A program made the position numbers and the translations under genes. A DNA stretch of 64,000 nucleotides, from NCBI RefSeq assembly GCF_000482785.1, contig NZ_AXWS01000013.1:141708-205707 (forward strand). The letters run 5' to 3'. This DNA is from Derxia gummosa DSM 723. Lineage in GTDB: Bacteria; Pseudomonadota; Gammaproteobacteria; Burkholderiales; Burkholderiaceae_E. The notes below the pieces were generated by a model. It saw only the letters and a list, made by a program, of their open reading frames with translations. It had not been told where the DNA came from and did not search any database. Shown here piece by piece: positions 1-8,958 of this stretch. Every line of letters starts with the position of its first letter. Within the stretch, counting starts at the first letter, position 1.

Positions 1-196
1 GCAGCGCGTCGGGCAGATCGGCCTGCAGGTTGGTCACCTCGGGCCGGGCGGGGATCGAGGCCGCGTGATTGAGCGTGATGCCGGTGAAGCTGAAGGCCAG
101 CAGCGCGACCAGGCAGAGCGCCGAGCTGATCCAGTGCCAGCGCAGCAGGGTCTTGAGCCAGGCGGCGCGGCGCAGGGCGGCATCGGCTTGCGGCAT
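1..196 (-). CDS. PepSY-associated TM helix protein (N-terminal part)
   Basis: The ATG is at 196 and the gene runs off the left edge, so only about 65 residues are visible. They begin MPQADAALRRAAWLKTLL, continue with an RWHWISSALCLVALLAFSFT stretch and then GITLNHA. A basic start, a Trp-rich entry into the first membrane helix and the GITLNHA end of that helix are typical of PepSY-associated transmembrane proteins. These inner-membrane proteins are often encoded beside TonB-dependent siderophore receptors, and some act as ferric reductases. The start lies 14 bases after the stop of the upstream receptor gene, so the two probably share a transcript. Family assignment rests on the first helix only. 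Confidence 0.7.
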   Translation of the reverse strand, partial: MPQADAALRRAAWLKTLLRWHWISSALCLVALLAFSFTGITLNHAASIPARPEVTNLQADLPDAL

Positions 197-210
197 CACG
201 CGGCTCCGCC

Positions 211-2550
211 TCAGAACATCAGGCTGGCGGTGACGGTCGCGTAGCGCGGCGCGCCGAGCACGATGCGGGCGCCGCTGTTGTTGGGCGCCATCACGTATTC
301 CTTGTCGAACAGGTTGTAGACGTTCAGGCGCAGGTTGAGGTTGCGGTTGACGCGCCAGGCGCCCATGAGGTTGAACACCGTGTAGCCGTCGATCTCGGGC
401 AGGTTGGTCTGCCCGGCCACGTCACCCGACGAGATGCTGCGCTGGAGCTTCGACATGTAGGTCGCGCCGCCGCCGAGCGTGAAGGCGTCAAGCGTGTACG
501 AGGTCCAGAGCGTGGCCGACCAGTCGGGCGACCAGCGCACGCCGGTCGTGCTCGTGACGACGCCGGTGGTGGTGTTGCGGCTGTAGCTGTCGAGCGCCTT
601 GGTGTCCATCTTCGACACGCCGGCCGTCACCTGCCAGAAGTTGGTGATCTGGCCCACGGCCGAGAGTTCCACGCCCTGCACCCGCGTCTTGCCGAACTGA
701 CGCGTCTCGTTGGTGGCCGCGTCATACGACGTCTGCTTGTCGTTGGTGGTGCGGTAGGCGGCGGCGTTGACGTTCAGGCGCCGGTCGAGCAGTTCCCACT
801 TCGTGCCCACTTCGTAGTGCGTGGTTTCCTGCGGGTCGAGCGTGGGGCTGGCCTGGTTGGTGGTGGTGGAGCTCAGCGTGAAGTTGGCGCTGCCCGGCGG
901 CGTGTAGCTGTTGGCCGTCGCGATGTAGATCGAGCCTTCGGGCACCGGCTTGTAGACCAGGCCGGCGTTCCAGCTGAACAGGTTCTCGGCCTTGCTCAGC
1001 GAGGTCGGCGCGATGCTGCCGACCGCATAGCCCGGGTAGGTGGCCGAGTTGCCGGTGCTGCCGCCGGTGACGATCGTGCCGCTGTTGGTCGTCAGGTCGT
1101 AGCGCTCCAGGCGACCGCCCAGGCTCAGCTTCCATTCCTCGCTCAGATGCAGGGTGTCGAACAGGTAGAGCGCGGTCGTCGTCACCTTGCCTTCGGTGTT
1201 GGCGCCGGTCGCGTAGGGAATGCCGAGCGCGTCGCCGCTGTTGGGGCTGTAGAGACTGGCCGGCGTGATCGTCACGGCCGTGTAGTTGCTGCCGTTGATG
1301 GTCTGGGCGGTGGTGCCGAAGCCGAGCGTCTTCTGGCGCTCGTACATCAGCTCGAAGCCGCCCGCGAAGCTGTGGCGCAGGCCGCCGAGTTCGCCTTCGA
1401 GCTTGAGCGTGGTCTGGTTGGCGAGGATCTCGTTGGTCTGGTCGACGCGCTGGCGGGTGCGCGCGACGGTCCAGGTCGACGGATCGGCGACGTTGGTGAT
1501 GGTGAGCGCGTTGATGCCGGTCATCACGCGGTCCATGTGCGTCTTGCCGTAGCGCGTGAGGCTGGTGACGCGCGCGTCGGCGCCGAAGTCGTGCTCGAAC
1601 TTCAGCGACACCATGTCGGCATCGACCTTCTCGTAGTCGCCCTTGCCGCCGTAGTAGTTCGAGCGATCGACCTTGGCCGGATTGAGACCGGCGAGCGCCG
1701 AGTTGTAGAAGCCCTTCATGCCGATGGTCGGGATGCCGCCATCGGGCACGTTGTCCTGGCGCACGTGCTGCGAATACAGGTACACGCGCGACGGCGTGCC
1801 GAGGCCGAAGGCCACCGACGGCGCGATGGCCGTGCCCTTGTTCTTCACCTCGTCGCGGCCCGGCACGTCGCTGTCCTGGGTCATGACGTTGAGCCGCAGC
1901 GCGCCTTCGCGGTTGGCGAAACTCTTGTTGACGTCGGCGGTCACGCGCTTCTGGTTGGCCGTGCCGGCGGTGAAGTCGGCGCCGACGAAATCGTCCTGGC
2001 CCGGCAGCTTGGAGATGAGATTGATGTAGCCCGAGGCCGAGCCGCGGCCGCTGTCCGAGCCCGAGGGGCCGCGCACCACTTCGACCTGCTCGAGGTTGAA
2101 CACGTCGCGCGTGACCGCGCCGAGATCGCGGATGCCGTCGACGAAGGTCGAGGTCTGGGTCGAGAAGCCGCGCATGTAGAAGGCGTCGCCGGCCGAGCTG
2201 TTGCCGTTCTCGCCGAGCTGCATCGTGATGCCCGGGGTGTTGCGCAGCGCGTCCATGAGCGTGGCCGCGCCCTGTTCCTGAAGCACTTCCTTGGTGATGA
2301 CCTGCTGGGTGCGCGGCGTGTCGAGCAGCGGCGCGGTGGCCTTGGCCGAGGCCGACTTCTCGACCTTGTAGTCGCTCTCGCGTTCGCCCTTCACGCTGAT
2401 GGCGGGCAGGGTGGCGGCGTCGCCGCGATTGCCGGCGGATTGCGCCAGAGACGTGGCCGGCAGCGCCGCGCCGAGCAGGAGACCGACCGCCGGAGCGGCA
2501 AATGCGAGGGAGGAGGCAGCCGCATGCTTGCGGCTCTTGATGATGGCCAT
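211..2550 (-). CDS. TonB-dependent siderophore receptor
   Basis: A 779-residue outer-membrane receptor that probably imports a ferric siderophore using TonB-ExbBD energy. The preferred start is the ATG at 2550 (MAIIKSRKHAAASS), which gives a clean signal peptide ending near PATSLAQ. A TTG at 2592 would extend it by 14 residues and spoil the signal. A short region ending in ISVKGERESDYKVEKSASA is followed by the plug domain (about 85-200, with DTPRTQQVITKEVL and VEVVRGPSGSDSGRGSASG) and a 22-strand barrel ending in an aromatic residue (ATVTASLMF). The plug is of the FhuA/FpvA siderophore class. A Fur-box promoter and a strong leader hairpin precede it, and the PepSY gene follows. The siderophore cannot be told from sequence alone. 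Confidence 0.93.
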   Translation of the reverse strand: MAIIKSRKHAAASSLAFAAPAVGLLLGAALPATSLAQSAGNRGDAATLPAISVKGERESDYKVEKSASAKATAPLLDTPRTQQVITKEVLQEQGAATLMDALRNTPGITMQLGENGNSSAGDAFYMRGFSTQTSTFVDGIRDLGAVTRDVFNLEQVEVVRGPSGSDSGRGSASGYINLISKLPGQDDFVGADFTAGTANQKRVTADVNKSFANREGALRLNVMTQDSDVPGRDEVKNKGTAIAPSVAFGLGTPSRVYLYSQHVRQDNVPDGGIPTIGMKGFYNSALAGLNPAKVDRSNYYGGKGDYEKVDADMVSLKFEHDFGADARVTSLTRYGKTHMDRVMTGINALTITNVADPSTWTVARTRQRVDQTNEILANQTTLKLEGELGGLRHSFAGGFELMYERQKTLGFGTTAQTINGSNYTAVTITPASLYSPNSGDALGIPYATGANTEGKVTTTALYLFDTLHLSEEWKLSLGGRLERYDLTTNSGTIVTGGSTGNSATYPGYAVGSIAPTSLSKAENLFSWNAGLVYKPVPEGSIYIATANSYTPPGSANFTLSSTTTNQASPTLDPQETTHYEVGTKWELLDRRLNVNAAAYRTTNDKQTSYDAATNETRQFGKTRVQGVELSAVGQITNFWQVTAGVSKMDTKALDSYSRNTTTGVVTSTTGVRWSPDWSATLWTSYTLDAFTLGGGATYMSKLQRSISSGDVAGQTNLPEIDGYTVFNLMGAWRVNRNLNLRLNVYNLFDKEYVMAPNNSGARIVLGAPRYATVTASLMF

Positions 2551-2552
2551 GA

Positions 2553-2624
2553 CCAGGTTTCCAGGCAGGGGGAGTAGTCGGATTGGTTCCAACGACCGCG
2601 AGCCCTGCCTGGGGGGAAACCTGG
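2553..2624 (-). promoter_or_regulatory. Leader hairpin covering the receptor RBS
   Basis: On the minus strand the arms CCAGGTTTCC + CCCC + AGGCAGGG (2624-2603) and CCCTGCCTGGAAACCTGG (2570-2553) pair over 18 bp with one 4-base bulge and a 32-base loop. The second arm ends two bases before the ATG at 2550 and contains the only purine-rich stretch (GGAAA) that could serve as ribosome binding site. The loop holds a smaller dyad (GTCG, TTGGAACCAA, CGAC). The structure is seen directly; a role in translation control is inferred. Confidence 0.6.
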
Positions 2625-2650
2625 GTTCCAGCTCTTGATGACGTTTAGTA

Positions 2651-2679
2651 AATGATAACGATTCTCAAGATTTAGTGAA
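2651..2679 (-). promoter_or_regulatory. Fur box and promoter of the siderophore receptor
   Basis: Positions 2651-2669 read AATGATAACGATTCTCAAG, close to the Fur-box pattern (GATAATGATAATCATTATC) and standing out as A/T-rich in a 70% G+C region. On the minus strand TTCACT (2679-2674) and TATCAT (2657-2652), 16 bases apart, are a plausible -35/-10 pair with the Fur site between them. Iron-loaded Fur bound here would block transcription. The rest of 2671-2726 shows nothing else. Confidence 0.7.
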
Positions 2680-2726
2680 GCTTGTTGTTGTGAATCAACG
2701 CTCACGCAACAAGCCCGCAATCGCCG

Positions 2727-4994
2727 TCAGATCTTGACTTCCCAGCGCAGCGACACGATCGGGTTTGTGCGCTGCGTGCTCGACACCACCTGGGTGATGC
2801 CCTGGCTCGGCGCCGTGATGCTGCTGCCGGTCTCGTAGTCGCGGCCCGTGAGGTTGGCGACCGACAGCCGCAGCTGCGACGTGCCCGACAGCGTCCAGGC
2901 GCCGAACACGTCCACGAGCATCTTGGTGCCGGTGCGCGCAAGCTGGTTGTCGGCGCTCTGGATGCGCGTCACCGGCGTCCAGCTCAGGCTGCCGCCGAGC
3001 GTGAGCGGCGTGCCGGGCACCCGACCGTCGATGCTCAGGCCGCCCTGGGCGCGCGGCTGCTGGTCGATCTGGTTGTACGGCCCGGCGATGCTGTCCACAT
3101 GCGAGCGGTAGAGGCTGAGGCTGGCCTTCACGTTCACCATCGGCATGCCGTCGAACATCTCGTCGAGGCCGCTGCGCGCCTCCAGCTCGATGCCGCGCGT
3201 GACCGCGTCGCCGATGTTCTCGGGCCGCGACACCCAGCGCGGCGTGTCCGACCATGCAACCGTTTGCAGGCTCGTCGTCGTGCGGATGAAGTTGCTGATG
3301 TCGCGCTGGAACACGCCGATGCTCGTGACGCTGCGCTTGCCGAAGTAGTGCTCCCACGCGAGGTCGATGCCGGTGGCGAGCTCGGGCTTGAGCGCCGCGT
3401 TGCCGGCGCTGTCGGGATTGCTCGGGTCGTTGGGGCGGGTGCTGAGCACCGGCAGGCGCGCGAGCTGGTTGGCGCGCGGCGGCTTGTAGCTGCGCGTGAG
3501 GCTCAGACGCACCACGTCGCGCGCGTTCTCGTCGGGCTTCCACGCGACGTGGAACAGCGGCGACCACACGGCGCTGCTGTTCTCGATGTCGCTGCCGCCG
3601 AGGCTGCTGCGCGTGAGGATCTGTTCCCAGCGCAGGCCGGCATAGGCCGACCAGTGGGGGTTGATGTCCCATTCGTCCTGGGCATAGCCGGCGAGGGTGC
3701 GCACCTTGGCCTGCGCGTACTCGCCCACGTCGGCGAGTTGCGACACGCCGTTGTCGTAGGACGTGCGGCGCTGGTGGTTCCAGCTCTGTTCGGCTTCCCA
3801 GCCGGCGACGAAGCTGTGGCTGTCGCCGAGCGGCTGGGTCAGCTTGCCCTTGGCCTTGGCCGAGCGGTCCTGGCTGCGGCTGGTGGCGTCGAGCGTGCGC
3901 GTGAGCGCGCCGTCGGAGCCGTATTCGCCGCGCTGCGAATCGCCGCGCGACTCCGAGCCGCCGAGGCTCAGTTCGAGCTGGTGCTTGCCGCCGCTGTCGT
4001 TGATGCGCTGCTGCCACTGGGTGTTGAGACGCAGGCTGGTGTCGCTGCTGTCGGCGTCGGTGTGGCTGGTGGCGTAGGGCGCGGTGCCGAGCGGCTGGGC
4101 GAGCCAGGAGTCGGTCGTGCTGCTGCTGCGCGATGCGGCGAGGAAGGGCATGAACACGATCTGGTCTCCGCCGTCGAGCTTCCATTGCACGCGGCCGCCC
4201 AGGTGCACGCCGTCGCGCCGGCCGATGCCGCGCGCCGTCTCGTCGCGCTCGGCAATCGGGTTGCCGTCGGCGTCGTAGGTGACGGTGCGGGTGGCGGTCT
4301 CGGTCAGCTGCTCGGAATGGAAGACGTTGGCGTTGACGTTGTAGCGGTTGCCGGCGCCGAACTCGTCGTTGTGCAGCAGCGAGGCGCGCTCGGTGAAATG
4401 CCCGCGCTCGAAGCCGGTTTCGAGCTTCACCTCGTTGAAGGTCTGGCGCAGCGGCTCGCTCAGCACGATGTTGATGGTGCCGGCGATCGCGCGCGTGCCG
4501 AACTCGGCGGTCGGCGCCTTCATGACCTCGATGCGCTCGATCTGCTCGGGCGACAGCGTGTCGATGGAGAAGCCGGGCGGCATGCGCTCGCCGTTGACGA
4601 GGATCTGGGTGTAGCCGCCGCCCATGCCGCGCATGCGGATCTCGCCGCCGGGCCGTCCCGGCGGGCCGCCGACGGTCACGCCCGGCAGGCGCTTGAGCAC
4701 GTCGCCCACGTTGCTGTCGCCGAACTGGAGGATCTCCTCGCGCGTGACGATGGATTTGGGCGCGGTGGAATAGCGCCGCGCGTCGAGCGCGTTCGAGCCT
4801 TCGGCGGTGACGCGCACCGTGTCGAGGCGTATCGCGTCGCCCGGCGCGGGCCCGGCCGTGGCGGTTGCCGGATCGGCCTGCTGGGCGGCCGCGAGGGCCG
4901 GCAGGCAGGCCGCGAGGCCCAGGGCGATGGGACGAAGCCGGACGGAAACGCGGCGCGCGGCAGGCGCGGGCGCGGGACGGAGGAGGATGTTCAT
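2727..4994 (-). CDS. TonB-dependent receptor (FepA/CirA class)
   Basis: A 755-residue outer-membrane receptor. The ATG at 4994 (MNILLRPAPAPAARRVSVRL) gives a signal peptide cleaved near ALAAAQQ; the reading frame stays open upstream but those residues are not signal-like. The plug (about 60-190) has KSIVTREEILQFGDSNVGDV, RMRGMGGGYTQILVNGERMP and IERIEVMKAPTAEFGTRAIA. A long barrel with an outer-membrane-protein-like insert near IVFMPFLAAS ends in VSLRWEVKI. The plug is closest in style to enterobactin/colicin receptors (COG4771). No Fur box is visible upstream; instead there is a 16-bp perfect palindrome 36 bases before the start. The divergent gene is a hybrid histidine kinase. The substrate is unknown and need not be iron. 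Confidence 0.9.
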   Translation of the reverse strand: MNILLRPAPAPAARRVSVRLRPIALGLAACLPALAAAQQADPATATAGPAPGDAIRLDTVRVTAEGSNALDARRYSTAPKSIVTREEILQFGDSNVGDVLKRLPGVTVGGPPGRPGGEIRMRGMGGGYTQILVNGERMPPGFSIDTLSPEQIERIEVMKAPTAEFGTRAIAGTINIVLSEPLRQTFNEVKLETGFERGHFTERASLLHNDEFGAGNRYNVNANVFHSEQLTETATRTVTYDADGNPIAERDETARGIGRRDGVHLGGRVQWKLDGGDQIVFMPFLAASRSSSTTDSWLAQPLGTAPYATSHTDADSSDTSLRLNTQWQQRINDSGGKHQLELSLGGSESRGDSQRGEYGSDGALTRTLDATSRSQDRSAKAKGKLTQPLGDSHSFVAGWEAEQSWNHQRRTSYDNGVSQLADVGEYAQAKVRTLAGYAQDEWDINPHWSAYAGLRWEQILTRSSLGGSDIENSSAVWSPLFHVAWKPDENARDVVRLSLTRSYKPPRANQLARLPVLSTRPNDPSNPDSAGNAALKPELATGIDLAWEHYFGKRSVTSIGVFQRDISNFIRTTTSLQTVAWSDTPRWVSRPENIGDAVTRGIELEARSGLDEMFDGMPMVNVKASLSLYRSHVDSIAGPYNQIDQQPRAQGGLSIDGRVPGTPLTLGGSLSWTPVTRIQSADNQLARTGTKMLVDVFGAWTLSGTSQLRLSVANLTGRDYETGSSITAPSQGITQVVSSTQRTNPIVSLRWEVKI
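3255..3268. repeat. Dispersed 14-mer: TGCAACCGTTTGCA
   Basis: Inside the second TonB receptor gene; on the gene strand it encodes QTVA with CAA ACG GTT GCA. Two mismatches to TGCAAGCGCTTGCA, ends perfectly symmetric. Confidence 0.55.
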
Positions 4995-5029
4995 CTGGGT
5001 TGCGCGCGAAAGAAGCCGGGGGAGGACGG

Positions 5030-5045
5030 GCAGAGTCGACTCTGC
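5030..5045. promoter_or_regulatory. Perfect 16-bp palindrome between receptor and kinase
   Basis: GCAGAGTCGACTCTGC is a perfect inverted repeat, 36 bases upstream of the receptor ATG at 4994 and inside the 315-base gap shared with the kinase gene. It is the right size for a dimeric repressor operator. The rest of the gap (4995-5309) shows only short direct repeats of GGCTGGCGT around 5046-5080, with no A/T-rich promoter and no Fur box. Confidence 0.35.
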
Positions 5046-5309
5046 TGGCTGGCGTGCAACGGCTGGCTGGCGTCGGCGCGTAGTGTGCAGCAACAGGACC
5101 GGCGACCCGTCGATGGCCCCGGTCAGGGACCGCCTCGACGGCCTCGCCGGAACCATCCGGACCTGCCAACGCGCGGCGCCGAAAGTGCTGGCCGCGCATT
5201 GCCGGCTTGTTGCGGCGATGTGCGGAAGCTGTATCCGGACATTGCGCGCCTTGACCGGGAAAGTGCGGGCCCGGACAGCTTAGGCATTCCGTCGGTGGCG
5301 ACACGTACG

Positions 5310-7862
5310 ATGTTTCTTATGTCTAATTTCATCGCCGGCCTGGCGGTCGCGGCGCTGGGCATGGCGGGCGTCTCGCTGCTGCGTCGGTGGCGGCGCGGGC
5401 GGGTAGCCGGTCTGCCGCCCGGCCTGTCGTCGCGCGACCGCGACGCGGCGCTCGCCGCCATCGTCGGCAACTCGCCGGCGGCGCTGTCCATCAAGGACCG
5501 CGACGGCCGCTACGTGCTGGCCAATCCCAATCTCCAGCGCATCCATGGCCGCAGCGAGGCCGAGATCGTCGGGCTGGACGATTTCGCGCTCTACCCGCAC
5601 GACGCCGCCGAGCAGTACCGCGCCAACGATGCGCGCGTGCTGTCGACGCTCGCGCGCCATTCCATCGAGGAAGTGGTGGTCGTCGATGGCGAGCCGCGCA
5701 CCTTCATGTCGCAGATGTTCCCGGTGCTCGACGCCTTCGGCCGGGCGCGCTTCGTGTGCCGCATCTCGCTCGACATCACCGCCCGGCTGCATGCCGAGGC
5801 CGAGGCCCGCAAGCTCGCGCAGGCGGTCGAGCAGAACCCGGCGAGCGTCATCCTCACCGGCATCGACGGCCGCATCGAGTATGTGAACCCGGCCTTCACC
5901 GCCCACACGGGCCATGCGCGCGACGACGTGCTCGGCCGCGATCCGCGCTTTCTCGGCGCCGGCCTCACGCCGGCCGACACCTATGCCGACCTCTGGCGCG
6001 CGCTCGACGCGAGCCGGCCCTGGCGCGGCGAATTCATCAACCGCCGCGCCGACGGCAGCCGCTATGTGGCGCTCGCCGTCGTCGCCGCCATCCGCGACGC
6101 CGCCGGCCAGCCCACGCACTACCTGTCGATCCAGGAGGACATCACCGAGCGCAAGCGCATCGCCGAAGACCTGGAGCGCGCCCGCGCCACGCTGGAAGAG
6201 CGGGTCGCCCGGCGCACGCATGAACTCGAAGTCGCGCGCGACGCCGCCGAGACCGCCGTGCGCGCCAAGAGCCTCTTCCTCGCCAACATGAGCCACGAGA
6301 TCCGCACGCCGATGAACGCCATCCTCGGCCTCGCGCATCTGCTCATGCGCGAGATCGCCGACGAGGGGCCGCGCGCTCGCCTGCGCCGGCTCGATGACGC
6401 GGCGCGCCATCTGCTCGGCATCGTCAACGACATCCTCGACCTGTCGAAGCTGGAGGCCGGGAAGATGACGCTGGAGCCGGGCGAATTCGCGCTCGACAGC
6501 CTGCTCGACCAGGCACTCGACATGGTGCGCGGCGCGGCGCGAGACAAGTCCCTCGACCTGCTGCTCGACGCCGACGCCGGCCTGCCGCGCCGCCTGAACG
6601 GCGACCGGCTGCGGCTCGCGCAGGCGCTCATCAACCTGCTGTCCAACGCAGTCAGGTTCACCGACGCCGGCTCGGTGCGCCTCGGCGCGAGGGAAGCCGC
6701 GCGTGCCGACGGCCGGGTACTGCTGCGTTTCGAGGTGAGCGATACCGGCGTGGGCATCGCCGCCGGGCAGATCGGCGAGCTGTTCACCGACTTCGCCCAG
6801 CTCGACGGCACCAGCGGCCGGCGCCACGGCGGCACCGGCCTCGGCCTCGCGCTCACGCGGCGGTTCGCTCGGCTCATGGGCGGCGATACCGGCGTCAAGA
6901 GCGTGCTCGGCAAAGGGAGCTGCTTCTGGTTCACCGCCTGGCTCGGACTCGCGTCCGACGCCGGAGATGCGGCCCGCACCGACGCTGTTCCGGGTGCCGC
7001 GAGCGATCCCGCGTCCGGCACAGCGTCCGCGCCGGCAGCCATCACCACGTCGGCACGCGGCGAGGCCGAGTTGCGCGCGCACGGCGCCGGCCGCCGGGTG
7101 CTCGTCGTCGACGACAACCCGGTCAACCGCGAGATCGCCGCCGACCTGCTCACCGGCGCCGGCCTGCTCGTCGATGTCGCCCCCGACGGCGCCAGCGCGA
7201 TCGCCCAGGTGAACGCCGGCCATCACGACCTCGTGCTGATGGATGTGCAGATGCCCGGCATCGACGGCCTGGAAGCAACCCGGCGGCTGCGCGCCGACGG
7301 CTTCACGCGGCTGCCGATCGTCGCGATGACGGCCAATGCTTCCGGCGAGGACCGCGCGGCCTGCCTTGCCGCCGGCATGAACGACCACGTCGGCAAGCCC
7401 GTCGATCCGCAGGCGCTGTTCGCGACGCTGCTGCACTGGCTGCCGGGCGCGGGGCAACTGCTCGCCGAAGCGCCGCGTTCGTCCCGCGACAGCGCTCCCC
7501 GCTTCGCCACGCCCGATCTCGATCTGGCGCTCGCCCTGCCTCAGGCCGGCGGCAGCGCCGAGGTGCTGATGCGCGTCGTCAGCCGCTTCGTCGCCACCTA
7601 TCGCGACGGCGACCCGGCGCTCGCGCGGCTGCAATGGCCCGACCCCGGCGTGCCCTGGCTGGCGAGCTGCCATTCCTTGCGTGGCGCCTGCGCGGCGATC
7701 GGCGCGACCGCCTTCCGACGCCGCGTCGAGGAATTCGAGCTGACGGTATCCGGCACGCCGGACGTGACCGCGCTCGCGCCCGAGGCGCGGCAACTGGGTG
7801 ACGAACTCGCCGCGCTGGCGGGACGGCTCGGGCTGGCGCTCTCCGCCGCCCATGACGTCTGA
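5310..7862 (+). CDS. Hybrid sensor histidine kinase, PAS-PAS-HisKA-HATPase-REC-Hpt
   Basis: An 850-residue phosphorelay kinase. One N-terminal membrane helix (residues 5-24) is followed by two PAS domains (about 48-160 and 168-290, the second ending YLSIQEDITERK), a coiled coil, and HisKA with the phospho-acceptor in NMSHEIRTPMNAIL (H329). The ATPase has its N box (NLLSNAVRFTD) and G boxes (DTGVGIA, GTGLGLAL). A receiver domain follows (VLVVDDNPVNRE; LVLMDVQMPG, D645; K in HVGKP) and a C-terminal Hpt with CHSLRGACAAIGA (H788). The order matches BarA/EvgS-type His-Asp-His relays, so a separate response regulator is expected but none lies next to it. An alternative ATG lies at 5319. It is divergent from the TonB receptor, which may be a target. 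Confidence 0.92.
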   Translation: MFLMSNFIAGLAVAALGMAGVSLLRRWRRGRVAGLPPGLSSRDRDAALAAIVGNSPAALSIKDRDGRYVLANPNLQRIHGRSEAEIVGLDDFALYPHDAAEQYRANDARVLSTLARHSIEEVVVVDGEPRTFMSQMFPVLDAFGRARFVCRISLDITARLHAEAEARKLAQAVEQNPASVILTGIDGRIEYVNPAFTAHTGHARDDVLGRDPRFLGAGLTPADTYADLWRALDASRPWRGEFINRRADGSRYVALAVVAAIRDAAGQPTHYLSIQEDITERKRIAEDLERARATLEERVARRTHELEVARDAAETAVRAKSLFLANMSHEIRTPMNAILGLAHLLMREIADEGPRARLRRLDDAARHLLGIVNDILDLSKLEAGKMTLEPGEFALDSLLDQALDMVRGAARDKSLDLLLDADAGLPRRLNGDRLRLAQALINLLSNAVRFTDAGSVRLGAREAARADGRVLLRFEVSDTGVGIAAGQIGELFTDFAQLDGTSGRRHGGTGLGLALTRRFARLMGGDTGVKSVLGKGSCFWFTAWLGLASDAGDAARTDAVPGAASDPASGTASAPAAITTSARGEAELRAHGAGRRVLVVDDNPVNREIAADLLTGAGLLVDVAPDGASAIAQVNAGHHDLVLMDVQMPGIDGLEATRRLRADGFTRLPIVAMTANASGEDRAACLAAGMNDHVGKPVDPQALFATLLHWLPGAGQLLAEAPRSSRDSAPRFATPDLDLALALPQAGGSAEVLMRVVSRFVATYRDGDPALARLQWPDPGVPWLASCHSLRGACAAIGATAFRRRVEEFELTVSGTPDVTALAPEARQLGDELAALAGRLGLALSAAHDV

Positions 7863-8088
7863 CGGCCCGTACCGGCGCGTGGGGCGATCACGCAAGCTGG
7901 ATGTACAGCCCATGTTGAATGTTCCCGCGCGGCAGACGACCCCCTTCACGACAGCGGGGCCGCCACTCACGCGCGACCCTTCCGTCCCACTCCCGCGCCG
8001 GCCGGTGAACCGCCCGGCAGCCGGCAGTTCAGTCCGCACGCCCCACGCCGTGAATAGCCGGCAAGGCGATACCGCTCATGCCCGCGCA

Positions 8089-8958
8089 ATGAACATCACG
8101 ACATCCCTGCCCTCCGCGTCGGCCCTCGGCACGTCCACGGCCGATCCGGCCACTGCCCGCGACGCGCGCATCGCGCGCCAGCGGCAGACGCTGGCCCAGG
8201 CGCTGAACCGGCTCGGCAACCCGCCCGACGCAAGGCAGATCGCCCGGCAACGCGCCGCCGACAAGATCGGCCGCCTCCAGGCCCGCCTGATGGAACTGAA
8301 GATGCTGCTGCGGCACGCCAGCCCCCGGCAGGCAAGGCTGATCGCGCGAGAGATCAGCGGCCTCGCAGGCGAACTGGCCCAGGCCGCTCGCGCTGCCGGA
8401 ATGGCCGGAAGCAGCGGCACCGCAAGCGGCGCGGCCCTTTCGCCGTCCGGCTCATCGACCAATGCGAACACGGCGGCTGAAGCCGGCGAAGCGGCCCCGG
8501 ACGATGGCGCCGCAACCGCCGGCACTGCCGGCACCGAGCCGCCAGTCACGACCGGTGCCGCCGTGCCAGACGACGACAAGAACGCTTCCGCGGAAGACCC
8601 GGCCAGGGCCAACAGCACCGCCGCCGACACCCCGCGCACATCCGCCGCCGCCCGCGACGACAGCCGCGCCGCCCCTCGCACCGCACGCGACGCAGCCACC
8701 GGCAGCGACGGCTCCGCCCTCCAGCGCCAGCTCGAAGCCGCCCGTTGCCTGCTGCGCGAAGTCATTGCCCTCGCCCGCACCCGCCTGCACGAAGGCGACG
8801 ACGAGGCCCGCCGCCAGCTCGCCGACGCCGAGCGCGCCCTGCCCGCCTCCGGCACGGCCCCTGGCGCCGAGGCGGGCGCGACCGCCGCGCTCTACACCGC
8901 CGCCGGCACGACGGACATCGGCGGTGATGCCGGCGGCGGATTCAGCCGGCAGGCCTGA
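8089..8958 (+). CDS. Hypothetical Ala/Thr-rich protein
   Basis: A 289-residue protein that I do not recognise. The ATG at 8089 starts MNITTSLPSASALGTSTADP; an earlier in-frame ATG lies inside the kinase gene and was not preferred. Residues 25-105 are charged and helical (RIARQRQTLAQALNRLG, KIGRLQARLMELKMLL), about 105-205 are low-complexity Ala/Thr/Ser/Pro/Asp, and about 205-250 are helical again (LQRQLEAARCLLREVIALA). No signal peptide or membrane helix is seen. The 226 bases before it (7863-8088) show no obvious promoter. The TGA is also the first triplet of a TGAAAGCGCTTGCA motif, and a small hairpin (8986-9001, CCGTCG-CTCT-CGACGG) follows. Reality as a gene is likely from codon pattern but not proven. 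Confidence 0.55.
   Translation: MNITTSLPSASALGTSTADPATARDARIARQRQTLAQALNRLGNPPDARQIARQRAADKIGRLQARLMELKMLLRHASPRQARLIAREISGLAGELAQAARAAGMAGSSGTASGAALSPSGSSTNANTAAEAGEAAPDDGAATAGTAGTEPPVTTGAAVPDDDKNASAEDPARANSTAADTPRTSAAARDDSRAAPRTARDAATGSDGSALQRQLEAARCLLREVIALARTRLHEGDDEARRQLADAERALPASGTAPGAEAGATAALYTAAGTTDIGGDAGGGFSRQA

Noticed and set aside
2551..2640. Cobalamin or other known riboswitch in the receptor leader
   Set aside because: No B12-box-like sequence is present, and the leader is too short for the known aptamers. Only the hairpin is supported.
3099..5309. Extension of the hybrid kinase frame far upstream
   Set aside because: The upstream part lies antisense to the TonB receptor and has no domain. 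The kinase membrane helix begins right after the ATG at 5310.
4995..5309. Fur box for the second TonB receptor
   Set aside because: No A/T-rich GATAAT-type sequence occurs in the whole gap.
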